Assembly: GCA_020744425.1 (NCBI GenBank)
Contig: JAGMUV010000017.1
Span: 1,475,690-1,539,689 of the forward strand
Source: Dactylonectria macrodidyma
Taxonomy: Eukaryota; Ascomycota; Sordariomycetes; Hypocreales; Nectriaceae
DNA length: 64,000 bases
Direction of reading: 5' to 3'
Every line of letters begins with the position of its first letter. Position 1 is the first letter of the stretch. Made by a program: the position numbers and the translations under genes. A model generated the notes under the pieces. The model had not been told where the DNA came from and did no database searches. It saw nothing but the letters and a program-made list of their open reading frames with translations. This document shows positions 22,055 through 34,476 of the stretch, piece by piece.

Positions 22055-23765
22055 CTCCAATGGCAAGCACAGACGGACCAGCTGTACGTAGGTACGTAGT
22101 ATAAGGCTACTAGCGCATTGATTCCGGTGAGAAAGTGATGTGGCTGAGGTGTCGGATATGCATACTAATTAGCAAGAGATGAATTCTCAGATTTCTCGGG
22201 ATCCTTAATAAGGGACCAAGGGAGTGAGGTCTCATTCGCGACATGACGCGACTATTAATAAGTGGGGGCATGCTGATAAAGAAAAAAACGGCCTTGTTTA
22301 CGAATACGGCGTTTGGCTCACCCCGCTTGAGCTGTCGCAGAACTCCTTGGCGGGATTTGTTGGTCCACTATCCTTTGAGCCGGGATCCGCCTTGAGTGAG
22401 AAGTCAGGTGTGCTCACCGCGATCCCTGACTAAAGAGCAAATCAGCTGCCCCTGCTGATATACTATCAGAAGGCGGATGGAATTACGATCGGGTCGCCTG
22501 ATGGTATTCAGAATTTACAGTGTTCACACAAACTTTTCGGAACCACGTCAAGCCTAGGTAGCGTGAGGGGCAGGCATCAAAACATCCACTGTGAACTAAC
22601 AGATATATCAGCACGATCACTTTTTTTTTGGGGGGGAGGGGGGGTCTCGGTCAATAGTGGAGAGAGTAAGCAGGCAGTAGAATGAAATACACAACATCAA
22701 TTTGCCAAACGCTGACCATGTCAACAGGTGTCCAATGTGTTTGTTTCATGACGGTTAGACTCGAAGCAACTGCAAATACATATGAGAATGCATAGTTTGG
22801 CCCTTCACGCAATCGAATAGTTCCAGCCCCAGAAACTGCGATGAGTAGTGCGTAACCTGATATCTATGCTTGATGTTCACCAGGCCAGCTAGCATTACCT
22901 ATTTAAGTGCAAGCTAATATCAAGCCAACAATTGCCCTAGAATTACACGCTCAGGCCTATCAAACAGTACGTCCGTACAAAAGTTGTTTTTCCATCTCCA
23001 CTCTGGGTTAACAATTGTATTGTGATCGCCACAACCTGCACTGAGATTTGGCTCCAGGGTACGTGACGTCAAGTGCACCTGCCACCAAAACATACGCCGA
23101 AATTTCACCAGGACAAAGACACCTACTTCCTCTGTCAGCGCGAGAACATGCATGTCTGATGAAATTGCATGGGACAGTAACACAGCGCAAAGAACCCGGT
23201 GATTCTACTAGGGTTTAATTAGATGACTGTACGACTCTTATTCCGGAGAGCCAACAAAACGCCAGCGCACATATGATGTCAATTGCTAAAACTATGTTTT
23301 TTTGCCTTTGTGCCAGCAACTCGCCCTTAACAGGTTAGGTAACAAATAGGTAGTTGAATGCATAGAACCTAGGTCTCTACCGTCGGCGAGGTTTATCCCT
23401 GCAAGTCTTAATGGGAGTTGGCAACGTTGGCGCATATTAACTGATGCCCATACTTCATACGACCAAGAACCCAGACTTTAATCATCCTCATAAGCGTCAT
23501 TATAGCTCTGAATTTAATATGCTCAATGTTGTTGTACTTGAGTTCAATTTGATCTAGTATCCTTGACGAGAGCCAATGTCGCCTTTCGCATATTTTTACT
23601 AGAAGTCCTGATCCAGCATGCATGCACCTTTTAAGAGTACCGTACGCCTGGAATTAAAGGCCGGAATCGAGAAGAGTAGTTAGAAATTTAAACAATATTT
23701 TAGTTTCTTCTATTCAGTGTAGCGTGCAGAACTGTAGAACTAGTGCACCTAAACTATTTCTTAAC
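22055..23765. other. Intergenic; contains a poly-T/poly-G tract
   Basis: No convincing gene. At about 22620-22646 a run of T is followed by two G runs separated by one A, then TCTCGG; the G-rich strand could form a quadruplex. An open stretch on the minus strand at 22920-23190 contains several cysteines (GCGDHNTIVNPEWRWKNNFC) but shows no clear start, signal peptide or splice structure, so it is not called a gene. Confidence 0.4.
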
Positions 23766-25331
23766 CTACTCGCTTGGGTTGGGACAAGTCTTGCCTGTCA
23801 ACTTCACGACCCAGGCACCACGCTCAATGGTGTTGATAAAGACATATCCTGACTTGAAGAATGCGTAAGAAGACCAGGTTCCAACAAAGGCGACAGATCC
23901 ACCTCCTTCCAAGTCATCATCCTCGGGGTAGATATCAAACCAGGCAGCTTCGCAAACACCAGCTCCCGTTGGGTCGTCGGGAATGGAAGTTCCGTCGAGG
24001 ACCCGAAGACCAGCACCGTAGTGGGACTGGTAGATGAACTTGTCGATCACGTACTGGTTATGATCGATGGACTTCGTTGGGTGCTTGAAGTAACCAGTCT
24101 GCTTGGGGTTTTCGAGATCTCGAATGTCCCAAATAAATGTGACGGGGAAACCATCGCTGGCCGGACCTTGCCCTCTGGACTCATCCAACTCGTCATCAAG
24201 GACAAGGAACTCTTGGTTTTGGGTATCGAGAACCCAGCCTTGATGAGTGTACGAGGCGCCTTCGTACGAGATGCGAGAAATGATGTTAGTGACATTTGCC
24301 TTATCAGTCACATCATAGATGGTCAAGGTATCCTCGTTGTAGCCATAGCAGATATCTCGTCCCTGATATCGCTCGTCTGGCCCACGATACACGAGGCATT
24401 GAGCATCGTGGACATAGCCATCGCCTTTAGCGCAACCCAGAGATTCTGGGTTGGCTGGGTCGCTGAGGTCGAAGAAGTTAAGACCAGAAAGACAGTTGGG
24501 GTCGGTGCGGGGTTGAGCTCCAACAGCAGCAGCGTACTTGAGCTCCTCGTTGACCACAACGTTGTGAGCTCGGCCGAGGGGCAACAAGGCGCTGAAGTGG
24601 CTGGTGAGGTCGGCCTTGGCATCGAAGATAACGGGCTCTTCGGGGTCAATGTCCAGCAGCTTCTCCAGGTCAAAAATCTGAACGCCATGGCCGACAGCTT
24701 CCGAGCCGATAATAGCATAGTTCTTGTATGTGCGAATCTCGCGCCACTGTGATGGGCTGGAATACTGAGGGAGGCGGCCAAGATAGATGAGTTTTCCGTC
24801 TTGGTTGATCTCGGCAAATGCAGTGCCATCATATTGGCCAATGGCGACGAATTCACGGCCATCATCTGACGTCCATCCCCACGAGGAGGAGCCACGGCCT
24901 TCAGGGCTGCCTAGAGCGGCATGACTGACAAAGGAGTGAAGGTCGACCTACATCATAGATTTAGAATAAGCGAGAGTTGATGTCGGGTAGGTCTGCACAA
25001 ACATTATGGCAACGGAAGGTATTGTTTCCGTCTCCTTGGATAGCTTCGGCGTATCCGTCGACGCAAGCCGTATAACCCAATTCGGGCCACTGCTCACTTG
25101 CAAAAGCTCCCGCTTCTTCCTGACGAGCCCACTCGGCCTATTATACTACATTAGCCTTGAAAACGTAATGTAGACACTCAAACACACCTGCTTGCTTGCC
25201 ATCAACCTATTATGGATGATTCCCGAGTCATACAACTCTGCAGCTACAGCCTCGTTCACTTCGATCTCCTTAGCCTGAGACCAGGAGACCGCCGAGGCGA
25301 CAGCACCAAGGTAAACGACAGCACGAACCAT
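23766..25331 (-). CDS. Secreted LVIVD-repeat (choice-of-anchor B-like) protein
   Basis: Three exons (25188-25331, 25003-25137, 23766-24947) sum to 1461 nt, 486 residues. The signal peptide is roughly residues 1-20 (MVRAVVYLGAVASAVSWSQA). The body is a beta-propeller-like repeat protein: recurring units of the form F-D-L-x-x-P-x-x-P (FFDLSDPANPESLG, TIYDVTDKANVTNI, WDIRDLENPKQTGY), each followed by a His-rich turn (GRAHNVVVN, YVHDAQC, YTHQGW, SIDHNQYV). This matches the LVIVD family, annotated in fungi as regulatory P domain-containing protein. The biochemical role is unknown. The conserved His and Asp of the repeats could bind metal, which is inference. The last exon is long and uninterrupted. 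Confidence 0.85.
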
Positions 25332-28300
25332 GGTAAAGATGGTACAAACTGAAAGAGACGGGTTGAAGGAAGGAAGGCTGGGTAGAGTACAGAGACCCCA
25401 AAACTTCTGCTGGCTTGGTCTTCCATCTGTGCTGAAAGGAAAGTAACAGCTTTATATAGACCTCCAGAGAGCCTACGAGGGGAAGGTCGATGCATGCCGA
25501 GGCCTCTTCAACAAGCGCCCCATACATTCGCAAGCCGTTGATTCAGATGATGATTCAATCCTACCAGCACTGCTCCATCTTGCGATTAGGAATTAAGAAG
25601 CTTGCATCACGGCATTGCATCCTAGTACCCGTATTCCACACTCAGTCAGCCAATGAAGAGCCACCCAGGGTGGCACTCGGGCTCGGCAATCAATTAGTCT
25701 CCATCTTGGGTCACATCGGGCGAGTTTATCTTGGACGGAAGGTCAACCGAAAGTGGAATGTGCTTAAATGTGAGATATCCATTGTGCAATAATATAGCTT
25801 TGCCGTAAGCACAGCAGCATTGTGCCAAGCTCCAAGATTGGAAATGAATTGCAATTCTCTTCTTTGGGGTTGGGCACCCGTACTCGGTACGATTCCTTTT
25901 TTAGGAAGGTCCACACGTTTTCTTGTTGTTAGCCTGCATAGTACAGTTGAATGTGACCCTTTATTGCAAAAGTGCGCCTTGGTACAAAAAGTTCCGATGT
26001 CAATCAATTACCTCACGACGTTATTATCTGGTTTGCCCATCAGGGTCGGATGCCCCTCCTTCCCCACTACTACAGCGCATGTTGAGATTTGCGATAGTAA
26101 TAGTGATACTCACCATAACCGTACCAATCCTGTGCATGGATCATGATTAAACTAAAGACTAGTATGGGATCATCAAAGCTAAATTAGATCGACGCATTTT
26201 TTCCTTCGACTATTCGGCTGCCCTGGCATGAAAGATAACACTGCTGGCACGTCTAAAATAACCTTAGGAGTAGGTATTTTGATGCTTGCTATGAATCAAG
26301 AGCGTATAACATATACGGAGTAGCAAACACCGCACTCAAGTAACAAGAATCACTCAAGAAAGGATTGAAACCGAGGCTTGTGAAACCTGTTTAATTCTAG
26401 CAGCTTTCTTTATTTTTCCCAAGGTAGGGCTCGATACTATCTGCTAATAGCTTTCATCATCCCCTCTCACCAAGTCCACATTATGCTTCCTGGTCTAGGT
26501 GCCTCTCTCTGAACCATAATCCCTCTATCACTCCGTGTTCTCTTTACTCCTGTGGTTTTTCTTATATATAGTCAATTTTGCCCATGTCAAAACGGCAACA
26601 AATTGCATGAATCGAGCAACTCGACACGAAACCATAGCCCTTACTCGAGTAACCGAAATGCCCCTTTTACTTTGTCTTCATCTCACGGCGGTTCACCAGT
26701 ATTGCTTAACCCATGCCGCGGGGTTTGTCCTGGCTATGACGACGCCCGGGTATCGAGATTTAACTTTTGGAATCAAGGCCTCGCATGTTTCCTGAGGACC
26801 ACATATCCTAGTCTAACCCAAATATTTTATGTCCTTCTCCTTACCCCAAGATTTGAAGGCTGAGACAGTCATTCTAGAGGGAAACTGACGAGATAAGAGG
26901 TACCTTTGCAACTGCTGGATACAGCGACTACTCTCATCTATTTTAGGATACCGGTATTCGACGCCACTCTACAGAAGACTGACGTGTTTGCTACGCGAGC
27001 TCAAAGAGGGTCCCTCAGATCTGAGAATTCAGCCATGAATGATGTTTTGTGAAACTTCCTTTCTTACAAATTGTTTTGCCGCAGGGTTTGGTATTGATAT
27101 TCCAATTTTCTACAGTCGACCACATTGACTTGGGAGATGCATATGACCCTCAATGTTTGAGAGCCCTCGTTAACACTAAATGAGCACACGCCTAGACTTC
27201 TGGGTTCAACTCTTCGGGAACATCGGGTAAATTGTCAAACTTGCAATTAGCGTACTCACACTTAGCCTTCAACGTCAGCTTTGTGAACTTAGAAATCATT
27301 CGACCAAATCCAGTGCCAGTGTAAATACTATAAGCAAGAGCTTGGGAGGAGCAGCATATAGCCCTTTATTTCTACCCACTCTATAGAGTACTCAGGTATG
27401 CTCCCTTCAAGATCAGCCATGCGCTCATGCAAAGAGAGAAGATCCAGTGGAGCATTTGCTCCACGCCTCGTGATGAGGTACTACTCAGCTTCCAATCCAA
27501 CGCAATGAAGCATCTTAGCTCTCGCAAGAGAACTTTACTTGAGCTATTTGGGTTCAATTGAGCAGACTTCCATTTTAGAAATTAGGCCTAATTCAGCTAG
27601 TTTTCACTACTTGGACATGTTGGAAAAGCGAGGTTTAAGGCCGCTTCATGATCGCAACAACATTGAGTCTCAAAAGAATCCCAACTCGGTGACGATTTTC
27701 AGACTTGTTGCAAACTCAATCTATTTAATAGCTACCAAGAATTCCTTCTACTTTTCCCACGATAATAATAGAAAAACACATCTGAAGCCCAGGTTGCTGA
27801 GGCTTACTGAATTATAATGAAATCAAAACACACCAAGCGACGCGTGTTCCAAGTTAGCGAATGGTCACATGAAGGCTGAAGCACAGGACTAAATTAAATT
27901 TGAGATGTCATTCATAAAATTCGTGTTCAGTTTGGGTGTCGAGTTTGATTGGTCAGAAATCATCTTGACCAGATGATTAATGAGTGACCCCTGCACATAG
28001 GGTCCCAGGGCTCATACCCAGAACCGGCTGCTTCCGATCGGGTTGGACAAAAGAGCCTAAAACACAACCCTACTTCGTAGAGTTGCGTACTGGAGCCAGT
28101 GGAAAGGAATTCATTCGATCAATATGTATTGTTAATGCATATGAACCTATGCATATGAATCATGTAGTTTCATACTACTCCAGCTCAATCTTAGCGAGGT
28201 TGCTGTTTGATAACAGACTCTGTTGGATCGAACTAATAGGATAATTAGAAACGACATTTCCGTCCTCTCGCGTCCAATAATAAAACGGTGTATTAGTACC

Positions 28301-28546
28301 TAGTGGAAACATGCGGCTCACGCTTTTTCGGAAAGGGGAGTCACCCTCCGCACTCAATTCATTCGTGGGGCAGTGTCGGGGCCAGCTTCCAGCACGCCTT
28401 CATTTCGATCCACGTACTCATACCGTATAGACTTCATATACATGATGATGCTTAGGTTTCATACTGTTGAATGTCTGTTTCATTTACATTGCAGTGGTCT
28501 ATCTAAGAAGAAGAAAGTATTCACAAAGGAGTGTTCGCATCCACAA
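25332..28546. other. 3.2-kb intergenic region without supported genes
   Basis: The left end contains the promoter and leader of the LVIVD gene. The rest shows only short, domain-free open frames in all six readings and is slightly AT-rich near 27500-28200. No RNA gene, terminal repeats or transposon ends were recognised. Confidence 0.45.
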
Positions 28547-29904
28547 CTACTCATCCCAGATCGTCGCTACAACCGGGCCAGTGAGCGTCACCTGGCCAAG
28601 TTTCCCGCCCTCCTCCTCGGGGATGATCTTTCCAGATGCAACATCACGCTTCCAGATGACAACGGTCCTGTTGTTTTGGTGTCCAACTGCAATCATATCA
28701 CCCGCCTTGTTGAAAGAAAACTGACGTGGGGACCAACCACCAGAAGGAGCAAGTTGCACGCGCTCGAGAGTGCCGTCACTCTTAATTTTGAAAGTGGACA
28801 AGGTGTCTGATGGTCCGGATCCCAAAATGGGCGAATCTCGAAAGGACTTTTCACGGTTCGAGACAACGAGAAAGCGTTTGTCGGGCTAAGAGTCTGTCAG
28901 TGACTGATAGATATCTTTTCCATTGCTTTTCCGAACCCCGAAATATCGCATCGAGAGGACTTACACTTAACGCAATCTCGCTTGTGGGGGCCTGCGTCGC
29001 AGGCAGACTGGCGTCAATCGAGGGAATCTCAAACACCTTTTTGAACGACAACCCTGTCTTGGTGTATTTCACATGGTAGGAATACACCTTCTGGTCAAGC
29101 TCTCCATTGAAGAAGAAGAAGACTTTGCCGTTCTTCAAGGTGTGGAAGACACCATGGCGAGGCCCAGTCCCAGGATCAGCAACCAGTCCATCGACCTCGA
29201 CGATGGGAGCAACAGTCTTTTCATCGTAGGTGTATACGCGACCCAGATCGCCACCCAAATCCATCAGTACAACGTACTTGTTGGTAGGGTCCAGGATCAC
29301 ATCATGGAGATAGCTTCTATCCTGTCGGGACGCGACTGGGCCAGTCTGGTTCAAAGTGGGGAAGAATTGTTGCACGGGTCCAGTTCCAGGCAAATCCCCA
29401 TTCTCGCCCAGAGCGTATACAGCAGCTGCACTTCGGTTACTGTGAGGCGTTAGGGCGCTTTCGTGTTCTTGAGCGCAAGGATTGATATTCTCTCTGGGAA
29501 AAAGTTGCCACTCACTAGGAAGCGCTTATACAAGCTCGTGCTCCTGTGTGGGTTGTAAGGATCGCACCGGCGACACCACTCAAGGGCGCATCAACGCGAT
29601 CCAACCGTGTGAGGGCACCATCTGACCCAATTGAAAACGAGTTCAAAGAGCCTGAAGTCGATGTGCTGGCACCCCTGTCCAGACAGTAGAGCACACGGCT
29701 GGTCTTGTCAACACCCAACCATGAAGGGTTGACCTCACACTCAGCTGTCCGGGAAGTGACTGCGAGGGAGTAGTTGTAGCCGGACCCCGTGAGCGACAGC
29801 GTCGTCACATTGCCAAGTGAGTCGGCCGCGAACAGGGTGACGGCGCTGCAGGTGCTAGCCCAAAGACCCAACCCGGCAAGGAAACTGAAATTATTTTGAC
29901 GCAT
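28547..29904 (-). CDS. Secreted 7-bladed beta-propeller lactonase family protein
   Basis: Three exons (29516-29904, 28965-29439, 28547-28885) sum to 1203 nt, 400 residues. The N-terminal signal peptide ends around CSAVTLF. Family features (6-phosphogluconolactonase / carboxy-cis,cis-muconate cyclase-like propellers): NPSWLGVDKTSRVLYCLDRG, DRSYLHDVILDPTNKYVVLMDLGGD, GTGPRHGVFH, and near the C-terminus GGWSPRQFSFNKAGDMIAVGHQNNRTVVIW. Members hydrolyse sugar or aromatic lactones, or the reverse cyclisation. A signal peptide argues against a housekeeping pentose-phosphate role. It is divergent from an extracellular FAD oxidase 915 bp away, whose family makes aldonolactones; the pair may act in sequence. 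Confidence 0.86.
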
Positions 29905-30819
29905 TGTGGATGAGATGGATGAGTCCTACGCAAATTCCTGTATAGGCAGGCAGTTGCACAAAAAGTAAGAGTATCCTGATTCAGGCGAGCAAAAGGTCTG
30001 CAGCCAAGAATTGGTGAAAGCGGAGACACACCACCAAGAGTTTCCGTCAGCACGCAGCCGAAGCCCAACTGATATACAATTCCTTCTTTTCCTACGTAGC
30101 ATTAGGGCATGGGGTGTCATTGCGGGGGAAATAGCTGGACTTGTCACCCGGCAGCAACGGAAAAGGCAAAAGCGGAAAAGGAAGCAGTGGAAAATTGCAG
30201 GACAATGAAAGGAATTATCTGACAAGATCCACCAATAGGCCGTTGACAGGGATCGGATGCGCCAAGGGACTTGTGTTTTGGGCAGGGGTCGCAGACCATT
30301 AAGTGACACAAGCTTAAGTTCGTACGGTACGGCCGGGAGCATAAAATATGGGTTCAATCATTTGAATTACCGGGGATGTTTAATTGCAGTCAAGTATGCC
30401 AGGCTCTATGTGCAAACGTGGGTGCGATCGTGAGCTTAAAAACTGGGCTCATTCACTAGAGTCACCTACCAGCACTCCATAAAGCACAGGTTTAAGGTTT
30501 TCTAGTCGTTAAATCGAAGGGAGGCTTAGCATCTCAAGATGCAACATCGCAATTAACATGAACGAACGAGGAAAGAGGCTAAAGATCGGCCCGTGTCGTA
30601 TTGAGTAGCTTTGAGCGGTTTAAGTTCCTGCTGGAAACGGATTGATTACAACCTTGGTGACGTAGAGAACTTGCAAGCATTGTCGGAGACCCGGGACGAT
30701 GGATAAAGTAGTAAGCTAGAGACCGGAATATAAGTAACCATGCTGTCGATGGAATCAGCACGTCGAAGGCCATCTTCCCTACCACTCTCTAAGCTATCTT
30801 CTTCAGGTCTCCACCAGCC
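29905..30819. promoter_or_regulatory. Shared divergent promoter, lactonase and FAD oxidase
   Basis: A 915-bp intergenic interval separates the two divergent start codons (29904 minus, 30820 plus). TATA-like words occur close to both genes, for example AACTGATATAC near 30068 and GGAATATAAGTA near 30724. No repeated operator stood out. Co-regulation is inferred from geometry only. Confidence 0.35.
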
Positions 30820-32337
30820 ATGGATTCCCACACATCTTTCAAACGCTTCGTCGTTGCGTCATTCCTTTTCTTTGCTCCATCTTTCGCAGTCGCCCAGAGC
30901 AGCACTGCTCCGTCAGCGCTCCAGTCATGCTTGAGCAATGCCGGTGTTCGCAACATCATCAGCTCCGATAGCACCTGGGCCGATGAGTTGGTCCAGTTCC
31001 AGAAACGGATCAAGCCGAACCCAGCTTGTGTTGCTTTCCCAGAGACGAGGGACGAGATCGCCCTGTCCCTCGATTGTGCCCGCAACGCTTCCGTCAAAGC
31101 CACCGCTCTTGGTGCTGCTCATTCCTTCCAAGGCTATGGCTTTGGTGACAGTGGAAACCTTGTCATCAACATGGCGGCCTTTGACTCCGTCAGCTATGAC
31201 GAGTCCACCAAGCGTCTTACCTTTGGAGGCGGCACTCATGTTGGGCCCGTTGTCAAGCATCTCTGGGACACGGCTGGGCGTCACATCCCCCACGTCCGCG
31301 GTGCTCACGTCGGTGTCGTGGGCTCTAGCATTGGGGGCGGCTTCGGTAGCACGTCCCGTCATTACGGCACACCCATGGACAACCTAGTGTCCGTCGAGTA
31401 CATGCTCTACAACGGAACCATTGTCAACGCTGGCAAGGGATCTGATTTGTTCTGGGCTGCTCAAGGTGCCGGTGCATCCTATGGCATCATTCTCTCCATG
31501 ACAACGAAGACACATAAGCCTAAGTATGCAAACGCTGTCAACTTCACGCTGTCTATTGGCAATGCCGATGTGGACGCTGGAGCCAAGGCCCTTATTGCTA
31601 TCCAGGACTTTGCCACCAGCTCTCGTTGCCCAGATGAGCTTGCCCTTCGTTGGAGTCTTAGCGCGCCTCCTTACAGCGGAACTGGTTACTTCTATGGCAA
31701 TCCAGCTAAATTTGACGAGGTCGTTGCTCCTCTGGTCGAGAGTCTGAAGACCATCAGCAATGACACTGTCCTCGCCAAAAGCGAACTTAGTTTCTGGAAC
31801 ATGGAGGTTGCTGTTGCCGGTGCGGGAATGAATGCAGCAAACGGTGGCACTCTTGGAGGCCGCGCCTTTTACACACAGGCTCTCACTACTACGACCGATC
31901 ACCCTTTGACCTTTGAACAAGTCCGCACTCTCTACACCAGCACGACTCTGGCCTTCAACCGTACTGACCTCAGGAAGTCGGGATTCCTTGACCTCTGGGG
32001 CGGCGTCTCTCGCAACATTGCTGATCGCGACACGGGATACGCCCATGGCAAGAATTTGTGGCTCATCCGCTGGGAGGCTAACTCAGTTGACGTCAACAAT
32101 TACCCCGCCGACGGCCCCGCATACATGAAGGGCTTGATTAAGCCGTTCGAGCAGGCTCTGATTGATTCTGGCGCTTCGCTTCGAGGATTCGTCAATTATG
32201 CTGACACAGAGCTCGACGAGCAGGAGTGGAGTTCGCGTCTCTACGGTGCAAATTACAACCGCCTCAAGCAGATCAAGGCCAGGTTTGATCCTGAAGGATT
32301 GTTTATCAATCATGCTCAATCCATTCCCCTCCCTTAG
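30820..32337 (+). CDS. Secreted FAD-linked oxidase, BBE/AA7-like
   Basis: Intronless, 505 residues. The signal peptide ends near SFAVAQ (residue 26). An FAD-binding PCMH domain follows: ACVAFPETRDEIALSLDCA, then GAAHSFQGYG with H101 as the likely covalent FAD anchor, and GSSIGGGFGSTSRHYG. The C-terminal berberine-bridge domain ends YGANYNRLKQIKARFDPEGLFINHAQS. The family (oligosaccharide oxidases AA7, BBE-like alcohol oxidases) uses O2 and releases H2O2. The second anchor, a Cys in bicovalent members, appears replaced in the RGAHVGVVG stretch, so only the histidyl link is predicted. Predicted secreted. The substrate is probably a sugar or phenolic alcohol; a lactone product would suit the divergent secreted lactonase. 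Confidence 0.9.
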   Translation: MDSHTSFKRFVVASFLFFAPSFAVAQSSTAPSALQSCLSNAGVRNIISSDSTWADELVQFQKRIKPNPACVAFPETRDEIALSLDCARNASVKATALGAAHSFQGYGFGDSGNLVINMAAFDSVSYDESTKRLTFGGGTHVGPVVKHLWDTAGRHIPHVRGAHVGVVGSSIGGGFGSTSRHYGTPMDNLVSVEYMLYNGTIVNAGKGSDLFWAAQGAGASYGIILSMTTKTHKPKYANAVNFTLSIGNADVDAGAKALIAIQDFATSSRCPDELALRWSLSAPPYSGTGYFYGNPAKFDEVVAPLVESLKTISNDTVLAKSELSFWNMEVAVAGAGMNAANGGTLGGRAFYTQALTTTTDHPLTFEQVRTLYTSTTLAFNRTDLRKSGFLDLWGGVSRNIADRDTGYAHGKNLWLIRWEANSVDVNNYPADGPAYMKGLIKPFEQALIDSGASLRGFVNYADTELDEQEWSSRLYGANYNRLKQIKARFDPEGLFINHAQSIPLP

Positions 32338-33735
32338 ACTGGTTCTAGGTCAATATAGTACCTCGCATAACAAGCTGTGAGCTCCCAAGAAAAAAAAACT
32401 CTAACATAAAGGCTGGCACTTTGGCTGCGTCTGTATGATTACGTGACTCTTCTCTCGTAGACTAGCGTGTCTTCTCCCTCGAAACAGAAGCTTCACCTCA
32501 AAAAAAAAGTCCCCTTTCACGAAGCCAGCCACCTAACTTCTCGTCTTTTGCCTAGCGTGTCCTAAATTGCTTCCGTTTTGAGAAAGACTATGCCTCGAAA
32601 ATCTTCAACCGAATCAATAAAGTGAAGCTCATGCACTCAAAATCAGTAGTTGTAACGTTTATCACCATCGACTTCACACCCAGATGTTCCTTCTAGCGGT
32701 CCATCACAGAAACAAATGATAATTGGAAATAACTGTTGCCAATTTTCAAGAGCGTGATTGGTTTAGTGGTAAAATTCTCCGTTGCCATTCGTGTAACGTC
32801 GGGGAGCCCTGGGTTCGATTCCCAGATCACGCAGCGCGGAAGGATAAGGAAGTATCGCTTCCATTCACTTTTTGGTCAAGTTGGCGATGGTCCTCTCTGG
32901 AGGGTCAAGTACCGATCTTTTAGTCTGACACACCCTCTCAAGTGTAATGGTCAAGCGCGAAAGGAAAGGAATAGAGTAAGAAATACGTGCATCAAATCGC
33001 ACCGTTCTTCGCATGGCATACTAGACGGCGTCTTTTGCCGCTTATCTTGTGAGATATTGTCTGATGGTGTTCTAGTATCCCGCTTACGACGTTCAAGGCT
33101 CTACAAAGTGCAAGAGTTTCTTTTCCAGTCCGGGTGCTGGGTGAAAATATCCCTCGACGCTTTTTAGATTGGGGCGGATTTAGGAGTTAAGACGAGATTA
33201 ATCTAGCGGCGAGGCAACTCTAATTGCGAAAAACACCTGCACCATTCTCAACACATCCACTACGCTCATATCACTCTTGCATCCTGCAGATCCGACTAGC
33301 AGACCTTACCAATCAAGATCTATCCGACCTTCGTATTCGATATTCGACCGCGAAAGACTGGTTGTAGATCAACCAATCAATCTCGCCGTTCAACAACAAA
33401 GTACGGGGCTTGATGTGTGCCGGCCAACTTGGCCGACGCTACAGCATTATGCCCAGCAGTGGGATAATTGACCCCATAAGCACGGCAAAGTTGGCCTACA
33501 CCTGGAACTAGACTAAAGTCTAGATTTCAAATTCCAGCGACATATGATTGTCTTGTCTACATTCACGAACGCGGACCGGCAACATTTGCCGGTCGGTTCA
33601 TCTCCTGCTATGTCACTGACCCCAATCCATTATAAGAGAGCGGCACATCCAACCATCAATCCTCGATATTATCACCTTTGCAATTTTCTCCACGTCTCCA
33701 AACCAAAGGCCTGAGTCAACATACTCCCTGCTTCA
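32338..33735. other. Intergenic around the tRNA
   Basis: Apart from the tRNA-Gly, no gene is supported. The stretch 32380-32520 contains A-rich runs at the 3' side of the FAD oxidase. The region 33500-33735 is the SDR promoter, with CATTATAAGAGAG (33628-33640) about 100 bp before the ATG as a TATA candidate. Confidence 0.5.
32752..32833 (+). tRNA. tRNA-Gly(GCC) with an 11-nt intron
   Basis: The acceptor stem GCGTGAT pairs perfectly with ATCACGC and the discriminator is A32833. The D-arm TGGTTTAGTGG (A box) and the T-arm GGGTTCGATTCCC (B box) are intact. The anticodon GCC is at 32784-32786; stem CTCCG/CGGGG (one T-G pair) closes after removing 11 nt (32788-32798) directly 3' of A37, the canonical position for a tRNA intron. 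The mature tRNA would be 71 nt before CCA addition. Confidence 0.95.
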
Positions 33736-34476
33736 ATGTCTTCCCCTACGGCTCCCCTTGCTCTCATCACAGGTGCAACCCAGGGCATTGGAAGGACTGT
33801 TGCCCAAATACTCGCCACCAAACACTCTTATCATGCAATTGTTGCGGCTCGCAATCCTCAAGATGGAGAAAAAGTAGCATCGGACCTTCGCAAAGCAGGT
33901 CATCAGGCATCAACTATTCGATTAGATCTGACCTCGCCCACATCCATCCAAGGTGCTATTAGCGCTATTGAAAACGACTTTGGATATCTCGACGTCCTGG
34001 TCAACAACGCTGGCATTTTGCTTGACCATGACCCTAGTCTCAGTACTTGGGACTTATTCAATAGGACCTTCACGACCAACATCGTTGGCACTGCCACATT
34101 GACTGAGGGTCTGCTTCCGCTATTACGGAAGGCCAAGGCTGGGCCACCGCGTGTAGTCTTCGTCACGAGTATCATGGGCAGTTTGGAAAGAGCGACCGAC
34201 AAAACAACACCATACTATAGCATCGACTACAAGTCGTACGATGCTAGCAAGGCGGCAGTCAACATGCTTATGATCAATTATGCTCGCGAATTGGATGGGG
34301 TTGGAGGCAAAGTCAACTCGGTCTGCCCTGGCCTGGTGAAGACGGCACTCAACAACTTCAGCGAGTATGGTCATAGCACAGAGATTGGTGCTGAGAGAAT
34401 TGTTGATATGGCCACCTTGGATGAGAACGGGCCGACAGGGACACTCAGCGACCGAAACGGGCCATTGCCTTGGTAA
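33736..34476 (+). CDS. Short-chain dehydrogenase/reductase (SDR)
   Basis: Intronless, 246 residues, typical classical-SDR length. The cofactor motif is TGATQGIG at 12-19, with VAARNP following the second strand (an Arg there favours NADP(H)). The NNAG motif is at 89-92, catalytic Ser at about 143 (VTSIMGS), and the YxxxK motif is YDASK with Y166 and K170. The PG motif is VCPGLVKTALN. A carbonyl reductase role is expected; the substrate is unknown. It starts 98 bp after CATTATAAGAGAG and is followed in the same direction by a zinc-finger regulator 370 bp downstream, so it is a plausible target of that regulator. Confidence 0.9.
   Translation: MSSPTAPLALITGATQGIGRTVAQILATKHSYHAIVAARNPQDGEKVASDLRKAGHQASTIRLDLTSPTSIQGAISAIENDFGYLDVLVNNAGILLDHDPSLSTWDLFNRTFTTNIVGTATLTEGLLPLLRKAKAGPPRVVFVTSIMGSLERATDKTTPYYSIDYKSYDASKAAVNMLMINYARELDGVGGKVNSVCPGLVKTALNNFSEYGHSTEIGAERIVDMATLDENGPTGTLSDRNGPLPW

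Noticed and set aside
22920..23190. Small cysteine-containing protein on the minus strand
   Set aside because: No credible start, signal peptide or splice model; two competing frames of equal quality.
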